From Bdellovibrionales bacterium (GTDB taxonomy: Bacteria; Bdellovibrionota; FAC87; UBA2466), in contig SHZA01000009.1 of assembly GCA_009692515.1 (NCBI GenBank), forward strand, positions 1 through 53,148: DNA of 53,148 nucleotides, written 5' to 3'. Shown piece by piece: positions 35,129-42,649 of the stretch (position 1 is its first letter; each line of letters begins with the position of its first letter). The notes under the pieces were generated by a model. It had not been told where the DNA came from, made no database searches, and saw only the letters and a list, made by a program, of their open reading frames with translations. The position numbers were made by a program, and so were the translations under genes.

Positions 35129-36973
35129 ATGAAAATACTTGGTATTTCTGCTTACTATCATGACAGTGCCGCGGCTCTCATTGAAGATGGCAAGATAGTA
35201 GCTGCCGCTCAGGAGGAGCGATTTACTAGAAAAAAACATGATAGTGCCTTTCCTGTAAAGGCCATTCGGTATTGTTTAAAAGAGGCCGGCATCGATATGG
35301 ATGCTATTTCAGCTGTGGTTTTTTACGATAAACCCTTAACCAAATTTGAACGTCTTTTAGAAACCTATCTTTCCTATGCGCCCAAAGGGCTCCCCTCTTT
35401 TCTGATGGCGATGCCAGTTTGGTTGAAGGAAAAATTATTTCTTAAGGCCACCTTAAAAAAAGAGATCAAGGCACTTTTGAAAAATAAAAGATCAAAGTTG
35501 CCACAGCTTTTATTTACAGAACACCATCAAGCTCATGCGGCCTCGGCCTTTTTCCCGAGCCCATTTCAGAGGGCGGCGGTGTTGTGTTTAGACGGAGTAG
35601 GGGAGTGGGCTACCACCTCGGTGTGGTTGGGAGATAAAAATAAATTGGATCTCCAATGGGAAATTGAATTTCCCCATTCTCTTGGCATGCTCTACTCGGC
35701 CTTTACCTACTACACGGGCTTTAAGGTAAATTCGGGAGAATATAAACTAATGGGGTTGGCCCCCTATGGAGAGCCTAAGTATGTCGATTTAATTTACGAT
35801 AAATTAATGCTCTTAAAGGAAGACGGCACCTTTCGCCTCAATATGGAATATTTTAACTACGCCGTGGGATTGACCATGACCAGTAGTAAGTTTCACGATC
35901 TTTTTGGAGGTGAACCTCGAAAACCGGAGGGAAAGGTCACTCAAAAGGAGATGGATCTTGCGAGATCCGTGCAGGAGGTTACCGAGGAGATAGTACTGCG
36001 ACTTTCGCGCACTCTGCATAAGGAACTAAAAACGGATGCGCTTTGTTTGGCAGGTGGAGTGGCTTTGAATTGTGTGGCGAATGGAAGATTGTTACGTGAA
36101 GGGCCCTTTAAAAAATTGTGGATTCAACCCGCTGCAGGAGACGCAGGGGGGGCTCTAGGCTGCGCCCTTGCGGCTTGGTATGAGTACTATAACAAACCGA
36201 GAGAAGAGCCTGAGTCGACAGTGGACCGCATGCAAGGGGGTTATTTGGGGCCTAGTTTTGAAGGTACTGAAATCGGAGCTACTTTAGATTCTCTCGGAGC
36301 GAAGTATGAAACCTTAGTCTCTTCAGATCTTAATGAAAAACTGGCAGAAATTTTAGAAAAGGAAAATGTAGTGGGATGGTGCCAGGGAAGAATGGAATTT
36401 GGCCCCCGAGCACTGGGAGGACGCTCTATTATTGGAGATCCTAGAAGTCAAAAAATGCAGTCGATCATGAATTTAAAAATCAAATACCGGGAATCCTTTC
36501 GTCCCTTTGCTCCGGCCGTGTTGGCAGAGGAGGTTGAAAATTATTTTGAATTAAAGGAGGCAAGCCCTTACATGCTGATTGTGGCACCTGTCGCTAAACA
36601 ACATCAGAAGCAGATGACGGAAGCAGAGGAGCAGCTTTTTGGTATTGATAAGCTTAATGTCCCACGGTCCACCCTTCCTGCGGTCACTCACGTCGATTAT
36701 TCTGCGAGAGTGCAGACCGTGCATCAAGAGACCAATCCTAAGTTTTATGATCTTTTAAAGGCCTTTAAAAAGAGAACGGGTTGCGCAGTTTTAGTAAATA
36801 CAAGTTTCAATGTTCGAGGAGAGCCTATCGTGTGCACTACCGCCGATGCCTATCGGTGTTTCATGCGGACTGAGATGGATTATTTAGTGATTGAAAATTT
36901 TATACTTTGTAAAAAAGATCAGCCTCAAATTCAGGAGGATGTTTCTTGGAAAACGGAGTTTGAGCTTGATTAG
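35129..36973 (+). CDS. Carbamoyltransferase, NodU/CmcH family
   Basis: A 614-residue enzyme using carbamoyl phosphate and ATP to carbamoylate a hydroxyl, probably on a polysaccharide or lipid-linked sugar. The N-terminal Kae1-like domain has ILGISAYYHDSAAALI, EHHQAHAASAFFPSP and CLDGVGEW with the metal-binding His residues. The C-terminal domain has GWCQGRMEFGPRALGGRSI and CAVLVNTSFNVRGEPIVCTT. It is followed by SxtJ and DUF5989 genes, a trio recurrent in surface-polysaccharide regions. Confidence 0.93.
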   Translation: MKILGISAYYHDSAAALIEDGKIVAAAQEERFTRKKHDSAFPVKAIRYCLKEAGIDMDAISAVVFYDKPLTKFERLLETYLSYAPKGLPSFLMAMPVWLKEKLFLKATLKKEIKALLKNKRSKLPQLLFTEHHQAHAASAFFPSPFQRAAVLCLDGVGEWATTSVWLGDKNKLDLQWEIEFPHSLGMLYSAFTYYTGFKVNSGEYKLMGLAPYGEPKYVDLIYDKLMLLKEDGTFRLNMEYFNYAVGLTMTSSKFHDLFGGEPRKPEGKVTQKEMDLARSVQEVTEEIVLRLSRTLHKELKTDALCLAGGVALNCVANGRLLREGPFKKLWIQPAAGDAGGALGCALAAWYEYYNKPREEPESTVDRMQGGYLGPSFEGTEIGATLDSLGAKYETLVSSDLNEKLAEILEKENVVGWCQGRMEFGPRALGGRSIIGDPRSQKMQSIMNLKIKYRESFRPFAPAVLAEEVENYFELKEASPYMLIVAPVAKQHQKQMTEAEEQLFGIDKLNVPRSTLPAVTHVDYSARVQTVHQETNPKFYDLLKAFKKRTGCAVLVNTSFNVRGEPIVCTTADAYRCFMRTEMDYLVIENFILCKKDQPQIQEDVSWKTEFELD

Positions 36974-36983
36974 AAATGAAATA

Positions 36984-37385
36984 ATGAATCAGAAACAACT
37001 CAGAGATTATGGTTTTTTAATGGGAGGAGTGGTTTCTATTCTGTTTGGGGCTATCCCTTGGCTGGTTCTGAAAAAACCGTTTGCAATTTGGCCCTGGTAT
37101 GTACTGGGAATCTTTTGGAGCCTTTCTATTATTTATCCTTCCGGTCTAAGACCTGTATATCAAGTGTGGATGAAGGTCGGCGGTATTCTTGGTAAAATAA
37201 ATTCAACCCTTATTTTAACTCTTTGTTACTTTTTGTTATTTGTCCCTGTAGCTATAATATTTAAAATAATGAAACGGGATCGACTTCATCGGAATTTTCC
37301 TCTGACGATAGGTGAAGGGGAAAAGAGTTTTAGGATCCGACGAGAATTAATACGGGATACAAAACAGATGGAGCAACCTTTCTAG
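36984..37385 (+). CDS. SxtJ-family small membrane protein
   Basis: A 133-residue protein with three to four hydrophobic segments (YGFLMGGVVSILFGAIPWLV; PFAIWPWYVLGIFWSLSII; STLILTLCYFLLFVPVAII), then the cytoplasmic tail FKIMKRDRLHRNF. The same architecture is annotated as SxtJ next to NodU-type carbamoyltransferases. The frame extends upstream into the carbamoyltransferase, but ATG 36984 places the start 11 bp after it. Function unknown. Its last residues (MEQPF, stop) are part of the 220-bp duplication. Confidence 0.8.
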   Translation: MNQKQLRDYGFLMGGVVSILFGAIPWLVLKKPFAIWPWYVLGIFWSLSIIYPSGLRPVYQVWMKVGGILGKINSTLILTLCYFLLFVPVAIIFKIMKRDRLHRNFPLTIGEGEKSFRIRRELIRDTKQMEQPF

Positions 37386-37585
37386 AATCAAAAGGAGCGA
37401 ACTTATGACCGATTTCATCAAAGATTTATGGGGCTTTATGAAGGTCCGTAAAAAGTTTTGGTTGGCACCTATCTTAATTACGCTATTAACTTTAGGTGGC
37501 CTGCTAATATTTGCTCAAGGTTCGGTGATGGCGCCCTTTATTTATACCCTGTTTTAAAGGCACTTTGGATCTTGTGACTAGCCAG
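37366..37585 (+). repeat. 220-bp direct repeat, left copy
   Basis: Aligns base for base (offset 5036) with 42402-42621 with five mismatches: 37373, 37377, 37384, 37533 and 37545. It covers the last codons of the SxtJ gene, the DUF5989 gene and 28 bp after it. The central ~148 bp are identical. Sequence similarity stops abruptly at both ends. Confidence 0.97.
37405..37557 (+). CDS. DUF5989-type small membrane protein, copy 1
   Basis: A 50-residue protein starting MTDFIKDLWGFMKVRKK with one long hydrophobic helix (WLAPILITLLTLGGLLIFA) and ending PFIYTLF. The motif DLW-F-R-KKWWL-P is the DUF5989 pattern, normally beside carbamoyltransferase and SxtJ genes. AAAGGAG precedes the ATG. A second copy with an identical protein lies at 42441-42593. 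Confidence 0.85.
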   Translation: MTDFIKDLWGFMKVRKKFWLAPILITLLTLGGLLIFAQGSVMAPFIYTLF

Positions 37586-37596
37586 TTTTTTTAAAA

Positions 37597-40062
37597 ATGA
37601 ATCCAGGGCTTATTATGCTTACGGGAATTAAAACTCAACTATTTCAGAATTTCTGTAGAAACTATCCCATGTTTTGCACTAGACGTCTCGTTCTTTCCAT
37701 TATCATAACTATCCTCTTAGTTATCTTGATATTATTACGCAAAAAAAACCGAACCGGACGATTCCTTCCGATTGAACTTTTTATTGGAATCCTTCCCCAC
37801 TTTCGACGGATTATTAAGTCGCCCGACTTTTATCTCGTGATTGTTTTTTATTTAATAGCCCTACTCATGGGTAAGTGGTACGTCGCTCATGCTCTCGCCA
37901 ATAAAGCTTCGTTTTACACAGCCACTTTAATGGGGACTTCAACTCCTTGGGACTGTGGCCACTTACTTGGATTGGTTACCATCTTATGTTTTGCTCTTTT
38001 TCGATTGGGCTGTAACCGACTCATTTCAATTTTGCTGTCTTTTCTTTTTCTTTTATCTCCACTTCAACTTTATATTTTAGGTGCAGCCCCTGATAGAGAT
38101 TATTCAAGAGCCCCATGGATTATAGCCATTCTTGGGATAGTTACTTTTCTTGTTCGATACGGAAATACTCTGAAACGAATTTCTTGTGGTGCTATTCTTG
38201 TAGCTCTACTCTGTGGATTTGGTGGTTGGATTAGGCCAGAAATATCTCTCTTCATTTTCCCATCGGCAATAGCCCTGTTTTTTCTCACTCCACTTCCTAA
38301 AGAAAACCAATGGCGTAACAGAGGATTAAGTTTTCTTCTTCTGGCCTATTTCTTTTTCGCTACAGCCAATCCATCATTTTTAAGTTTTCATCCTCAACAA
38401 GCCTCCGCTGGGTTCATGATGACTATGGATGGATCTTTAGCTCTTACTCGTCCTGATTACGACATGGGACATCTTTTGCTAGACGAGTATATCGACGCTA
38501 ATAATGCTTTTATGACCCATTCTACACAGGGAATAAAACCGAATCATAGTTTTAATAACCTCTATATGACCACGCTTCCTGGGGACTTTCTTGCTCGTAT
38601 TTACGGCTCTGCACTTCGAACTTTAGAACTCCCTTTTCGCTACCATCTCGCCCCAATCGGAGTTGATTCTCATTGGATTAAAAAACTCTACTCCTTTAGA
38701 GCCTTAATTTTAAATCTAGCGCAACCACTATCACTGCCCATAGCCATTGCAACTTTCTTCACCTTATCACTCATTAGTTTGAGATTTGCTGTTCTTTTTC
38801 TAGGGTGGCTTTTTTTCCTCTCAGTTGTTTTTACGGCGCAATTCTGGGCAAGGCATCACTTCTACGGAGAATTTTTTTCATGGTGGAATATTGGGCTGCT
38901 TCTGCAAACTACTATTTTTCTCACTTTTAATTGGCGATGGAGGAAAAAATCCGAAAAAAAGTGGAAGATATCATTTCTTACCGTTGGAACCTCAGGATTT
39001 GGGACTGCCTTACTGTTGGTTCTCTTCTGGGGAGGGCTTTCAGGACTGCGTTTCTTTCAGAAAAAAAATCTTAATATGATTTTTTCCAGTTTTGAAAAAC
39101 TTAAAACTGAACCCGTGGAACTGAAAACACTAAAAAGTAATGCAATAGCAACCTCACACCAAAGAGCAGTGGGATTTGGGGTTTATCTTGGGACAGAACC
39201 ACAGTTTATGATAGCTGAATTCGGAGGCGAAAACTGTTCTTATTCGACTCTTTGGCCTGTCATCCGATATGTGTCTATAGAAATGGATTATTTAAAACGC
39301 TTTGATTGGTCACGAACCCTGCGTGTTGATTTGCAAGGAAACCCGCCATCAACAAAAGTCTATTTTCCTACTTGGCAAGGATTTCAAGGTATCGAATTAC
39401 CCCCTAAGCAAAGCCACTGCTTCTTAGGTCTCAACCGAGTTTTGAATCCAGAACTGGTTTCTGTTCCGCTAACAGCAATACTTCCATCTCCATTACCCAC
39501 TCCTTATCAACAGCTTGCGATTTTAAATTCTCACCGAGTGCTATGGGGGACCTTTCCTTCTTCTGAAAACTGGGAAGTAATTCTTCAAAAAGGAATTTTG
39601 AATTTGATAAAACAGGATGAGATAATCTATCAAGCCTCTATTGTTGAAAGAAATCATGAAGGGTGGTTAGTCAACGGCTACGCTCAACCTCCCGTAGATC
39701 CTCACATGTTCATTCATCAGGATAGAACACGTTCTCGACTTGGTTCTGTTTGGGCCGCAGATATCAGCCCTTCGCAAGTGGATACCGATCTTCTTTTTAC
39801 TAAAGTTAAGCCCCATAAAAAAGGCGAACTCTTAATTGTTCAAGGAACTCTTTATACAGGTGGTCTTAGTGTGGGTTTGATTCATGAGGGACAATCTGCT
39901 GGCTCAGTTCCTGTAACATCGCCTGGAGATTTTACTTTGCTAATTAGGGTCCAAGAACAGGGAGATTATAGCCTAGGTATCGCTAATAATCTATCCTGGT
40001 ACAACTTTCCAGAAACGCGTTTCATCATTACTAAAGCAGGATGGCTTGAACCTTCTGATTAG
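37597..40062 (+). CDS. Large integral membrane protein, GT-C glycosyltransferase-like
   Basis: An 821-residue protein not assigned to a named family. Residues ~30-480 hold about ten to eleven hydrophobic segments with loops like those of GT-C enzymes (GAAPDRDYSRAPW, CGFGGWIRPEISLFIFP, QFWARHHFYGEFFSWW). The last ~340 residues are soluble with beta-rich pattern and two sandwich-like parts (ELLIVQGTLYTGGLSVGLIH; FTLLIRVQEQGDYSLGIANN), probably periplasmic. A lipid-linked sugar transfer role is inferred from architecture and neighbours. The ATG starts within 12 bp of the left repeat. It is the only apparently intact gene in the island. Confidence 0.75.
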   Translation: MNPGLIMLTGIKTQLFQNFCRNYPMFCTRRLVLSIIITILLVILILLRKKNRTGRFLPIELFIGILPHFRRIIKSPDFYLVIVFYLIALLMGKWYVAHALANKASFYTATLMGTSTPWDCGHLLGLVTILCFALFRLGCNRLISILLSFLFLLSPLQLYILGAAPDRDYSRAPWIIAILGIVTFLVRYGNTLKRISCGAILVALLCGFGGWIRPEISLFIFPSAIALFFLTPLPKENQWRNRGLSFLLLAYFFFATANPSFLSFHPQQASAGFMMTMDGSLALTRPDYDMGHLLLDEYIDANNAFMTHSTQGIKPNHSFNNLYMTTLPGDFLARIYGSALRTLELPFRYHLAPIGVDSHWIKKLYSFRALILNLAQPLSLPIAIATFFTLSLISLRFAVLFLGWLFFLSVVFTAQFWARHHFYGEFFSWWNIGLLLQTTIFLTFNWRWRKKSEKKWKISFLTVGTSGFGTALLLVLFWGGLSGLRFFQKKNLNMIFSSFEKLKTEPVELKTLKSNAIATSHQRAVGFGVYLGTEPQFMIAEFGGENCSYSTLWPVIRYVSIEMDYLKRFDWSRTLRVDLQGNPPSTKVYFPTWQGFQGIELPPKQSHCFLGLNRVLNPELVSVPLTAILPSPLPTPYQQLAILNSHRVLWGTFPSSENWEVILQKGILNLIKQDEIIYQASIVERNHEGWLVNGYAQPPVDPHMFIHQDRTRSRLGSVWAADISPSQVDTDLLFTKVKPHKKGELLIVQGTLYTGGLSVGLIHEGQSAGSVPVTSPGDFTLLIRVQEQGDYSLGIANNLSWYNFPETRFIITKAGWLEPSD

Positions 40063-40156
40063 TTTGTGTGGCTGTCGGAAATAAAACAAATAGAATCTTT
40101 CTGTTGATCCTTTTTATTTCTCGATAAGAACTAATTAGATTACAATTTTGTTAAAT

Positions 40157-40276
40157 ATGCCCCCTCTCAGCTCCATTATTATTCCTGCTTTTAATGAAGA
40201 TGCTAATATTACGTTTGTTTTCGGAAAACTCTCTCAAATACTCACAGTGCGACACCTCGAATTGATTTATAACTAG
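40157..40276 (+). pseudogene. Truncated GT2 glycosyltransferase, N-terminal remnant
   Basis: A 39-residue ORF opens with PPLSSIIIPAFNEDANI, the standard start of a GT-A fold family 2 transferase, continues with the first helix (FGKLSQILTVRHLELIY), and hits a TAG where the DDGS motif should follow. No continuation of the domain is evident in the next bases in any frame. Such enzymes charge polyprenyl phosphate with sugars, which GT-C proteins like the upstream one use. Confidence 0.7.
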
Positions 40277-40778
40277 AGCACACCAAGTCTTGGTCGCATT
40301 ACTTGTGAATTAATTGGCGCTATTTATTTAATTTAATTTTTTTTGACAGGCCACCAAGGAAGTCAGCATTATGATACATCCACTTTTCTGAGGAAGGTCA
40401 CTTTTTATTTTCTACGACTCTCACTTTCATTATTATCTTCTTGTTTGTTTTGTTTTCAGAAATGATTAAAACGCAGGTGGGGTCATATTTCAAATTTCAA
40501 CTAGGTATAAACTTTTTTCCTTGTAGTAACTCGCAAAGCGTTCTTTCAGCTATCTCCTTAAAATCAAACCTTAACATTTTAAATATTTTTTCAGACTCTT
40601 TTAAAAGAGATTTGAATAATTCACGTATTTCTACAACTTGGCCTCTGATTTAATTAGCTTGGATATAACTCCAGTGTTGTTTGTTTGAACTCAAACAAAA
40701 GCCATGCCCTTTTTTACCGAAAATAACCTGGTTCGTATTTCACACATACTGCAATACACTACCAATTTCCAAGATGGT
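40277..40778. other. Noncoding stretch with decayed coding fragments
   Basis: About 500 bp with no credible gene. Short plus-strand open pieces are too degenerate to assign; a 70-codon ORF at 40441-40653 has odd composition (Phe, Ser, Asn, Leu) and no ribosome binding site. A perfect inverted repeat TTTGTTTGA-AC-TCAAACAAA lies at 40680-40699. Probably residue of the glycosyltransferase region. Confidence 0.55.
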
Positions 40779-41897
40779 CTAGTCGAAAAGTTTATTAGCA
40801 ATTTTTTCCGCTATTAATTGATTTCCTGTTGCGGTGTGATGCCAACTGATAAATCGACTATAGGGTTCTTTTCCTTTATTGCGCATAGCTGTCATTAGGG
40901 GAAGTAGATCAAGAGTTGTAATCCCTCTGGCTGTTGCGCAAGCAAGAAGTTTTTTTGTTCTATCGATTTCTTGTGGGCTTAGATTTTCTTCATCTTGTGC
41001 AACAAGGAGTATTTTTATTCCGGTTTTATGGCTCAACTTCTTCAGTCGTTTAATGAGATGGCAAGCAACCTCATCCTGCTGCTCGCCAACTTCTAGAAAG
41101 GTATAACCTAGATCTGAGAGCCACCAACTTGGGGCGATTCGGAATAATATCGCATTTGCTAAGTAGCTTCTGCCAAGCCAATCGCGAGTAAAGCCTAGTT
41201 TAGGTTGTGTGTTTAAGCTGAGCGATGGTACTGGGACGTTATGCAAAACAAGATCATTATCTTTGATCAAGAATTAAGGTTTGGGTAACCCCCATGCCTT
41301 CCCCCATCCACATCGAATAATATCATGAGCAATAAATTCAAAAACAATATGAGTCGGTCGAAGTAATGGTGCCAAAGCCTCTGTCCTAAGAATAGATTGA
41401 TCGAGCCCGTATCCAGAAACACCAGCATTGTAAACTGTCGTTTTAGTTTTTTGTTGAAGATAGGCCGGCCAAGTTTCATCATCTCCAACTTGATCTCCCC
41501 AGGTGAAGGAATCTGCAATTGCCATAATTCGCTTGTTTCCTGTTTTAATTTGTATCCCTGTTGAACGAAGGCCATAATCCAAAGTATGCACAGGGCTTTT
41601 TGAAGTACGATCTAGTGTCGTAATATTTTCTTTTGGAACCCAACCAATATTGGCATCGATCCTTTCTGGATAACCAGCCGCGAGGCGATTGGGTTGAAAA
41701 TTATGCGATGCAAATAGTAAATTCTCCGTTTTGGTTAGTGAGCCTTTTAGAAGCCGCAAAGTAAATTCCGCAAATAAAATAGAAAATGAAAAGCTTCCTG
41801 TAGTAACTAAAAAAACTAGAAAAGTTCTGTTTTTTTCTTGATTAGCTTCATTATAAGCAGTCTCTGTTTTTTTGTGATTATAATTTAAAAACCACTC
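40779..41897 (-). pseudogene. SGNH/GDSL hydrolase-like gene with an in-frame nonsense codon
   Basis: Two ORFs in the same frame, 41759-41274 and 41270-40779, are separated only by TAA at 41274-41276 and one codon. The first has the Ser block IMAIADSFTWGDQVGDDETW and AGVSGYGLDQSI, the second ends with the His block HHTATGNQLIAEKIANKL. Around the stop it reads GLPKP-stop-FLIKDNDLVLHNVPVP, where relatives usually have a PYF-like stretch, so a Tyr-to-stop change is likely. Upstream of 41759 the frame continues through a membrane anchor (RTFLVFLVTTGSFSFSILFA) to a stop at 41898-41900 without any ATG, GTG or TTG, so the start also seems lost. Such proteins often acetylate or deacetylate surface glycans. 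Confidence 0.8.
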
Positions 41898-41984
41898 TTA
41901 GTCCCCTATTAATAAATTTTAGCCACACTCCATCTTTCTAGCCCTCTATATAACTTGGCCAGATTTACAAACATTATTCCCTGT

Positions 41985-42040
41985 GGCTTCCTGGCGAAAG
42001 TGTTCTCTTAATTTCCCAGCGATTGTGCCCTCTTAGTCGT
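41985..42040. mobile_element. Possible IS21-family end remnant
   Basis: TGGCGAAAGTGTTCTCTTA (41991-42009 region) is followed about 20 bp later by the related GATTGTGCCCTCTTA. Tandem copies of a GTGT-TC-CCTTA type motif are typical of IS21 element termini. No istA or istB gene is left. Low certainty, from pattern memory. Confidence 0.3.
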
Positions 42041-42069
42041 TCAGTTTATTGCGGCAAAAGTTAAAATAA

Positions 42070-42400
42070 ACCGGAGGATAGACGGTATATCACGCCAGGC
42101 AAAGCTTAGATAAGGAGGAATGATTAACTAAGTCATGAAACCTTATATTTCGTCCTAGCTGGTGAAAGTCCAGCCTGGTCGAAGCCATAGCTGGCGGGCC
42201 AGTAGCGAGTCTTGCTGGGTGAAGGGTAACCGTCACTCTGAAAAGTACATAGCAAGGCGCGGGTTGTTAGGGTTCAGCTCCAAAATTTATTTCACCGTGG
42301 AGGCCAACGCTTTTATACCAGCGAAAAGCAGAATCTAAAGTCATCGTTTCAAGCGAGGTGATGAAGCGCCACCGGGGTTTTAGCTAACGGCAAGTGTCCA
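42070..42400 (+). ncRNA. Group II intron-like RNA, 5' (domain I) fragment
   Basis: A stretch of about 330 nt with no ORF and much higher GC than its surroundings, rich in short stems: GCTGG-TGAAAGT-CCAGC (near 42158-42174), CTGG-CGGG-CCAG (near 42191-42202), and purine-rich joints such as GAAAAG. Wording such as CTAGCTGGTGAAAGTCCAGC, then AAGGCGCGGG, resembles domain I of bacterial group II introns. No reverse transcriptase/maturase ORF and no domain V-like hairpin are present, so it is a truncated relic, cut off where repeat copy 2 begins. The identification is by resemblance and not by alignment. Confidence 0.5.
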
Positions 42401-42401
42401 A

Positions 42402-42621
42402 AGATGGAACAATCTTTCTGGAATCAAAAGGAGCGAACTTATGACCGATTTCATCAAAGATTTATGGGGCTTTATGAAGGTCCGTAAAAAGTTTTGGTTG
42501 GCACCTATCTTAATTACGCTATTAACTTTAGGTGGCCTGCTAATATTTGCTCAAGGTTCGGTGATGGCACCCTTTATTTACACCCTGTTTTAAAGGCACT
42601 TTGGATCTTGTGACTAGCCAG
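42402..42621 (+). repeat. 220-bp direct repeat, right copy
   Basis: Copy of 37366-37585. Its start carries the end of the SxtJ frame but the TAG stop is TGG here (42419-42421) and CCT is TCT; the two differences in the DUF5989 gene are synonymous (GCG/GCA and TAT/TAC). It joins directly to the intron-like RNA on the left and the PBP upstream region on the right. Confidence 0.97.
42441..42593 (+). CDS. DUF5989-type small membrane protein, copy 2
   Basis: A 50-residue protein identical to that at 37405-37557, with the same AAAGGAG ribosome binding site. One long membrane helix, function unknown. It is cut off from the carbamoyltransferase and SxtJ genes by the island and now precedes the transpeptidase PBP by 56 bp. 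Whether it is expressed is unclear since the upstream sequence is intron-like RNA with no promoter seen. Confidence 0.85.
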   Translation: MTDFIKDLWGFMKVRKKFWLAPILITLLTLGGLLIFAQGSVMAPFIYTLF

Positions 42622-42649
42622 AGTCTCTTCAACAGAATATATTTAATTC

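Larger units (their letters stand above)
37586..42401. mobile_element. 4.8-kb inserted island between the two DUF5989 copies
   Basis: The segment lies precisely between two direct 220-bp repeats. Left of it the carbamoyltransferase-SxtJ-DUF5989 set is intact, and right of copy 2 comes an ordinary PBP gene, so the simplest ancestral order is DUF5989 followed directly by the PBP. Contents: one long GT-C-like gene, remnants of GT2 and SGNH genes, an IS21-end-like motif and group II intron-like RNA. Coding style also differs: more CTT/TCT/CCT codons and long noncoding stretches unlike the compact surroundings. Integration by crossover in DUF5989, or replacement from a relative, would both leave this pattern. 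Confidence 0.7.

Noticed and set aside
40441..40653. 70-codon plus-strand ORF in the island
   Set aside because: Composition is untypical, no ribosome binding site, and the region appears to be decayed sequence.
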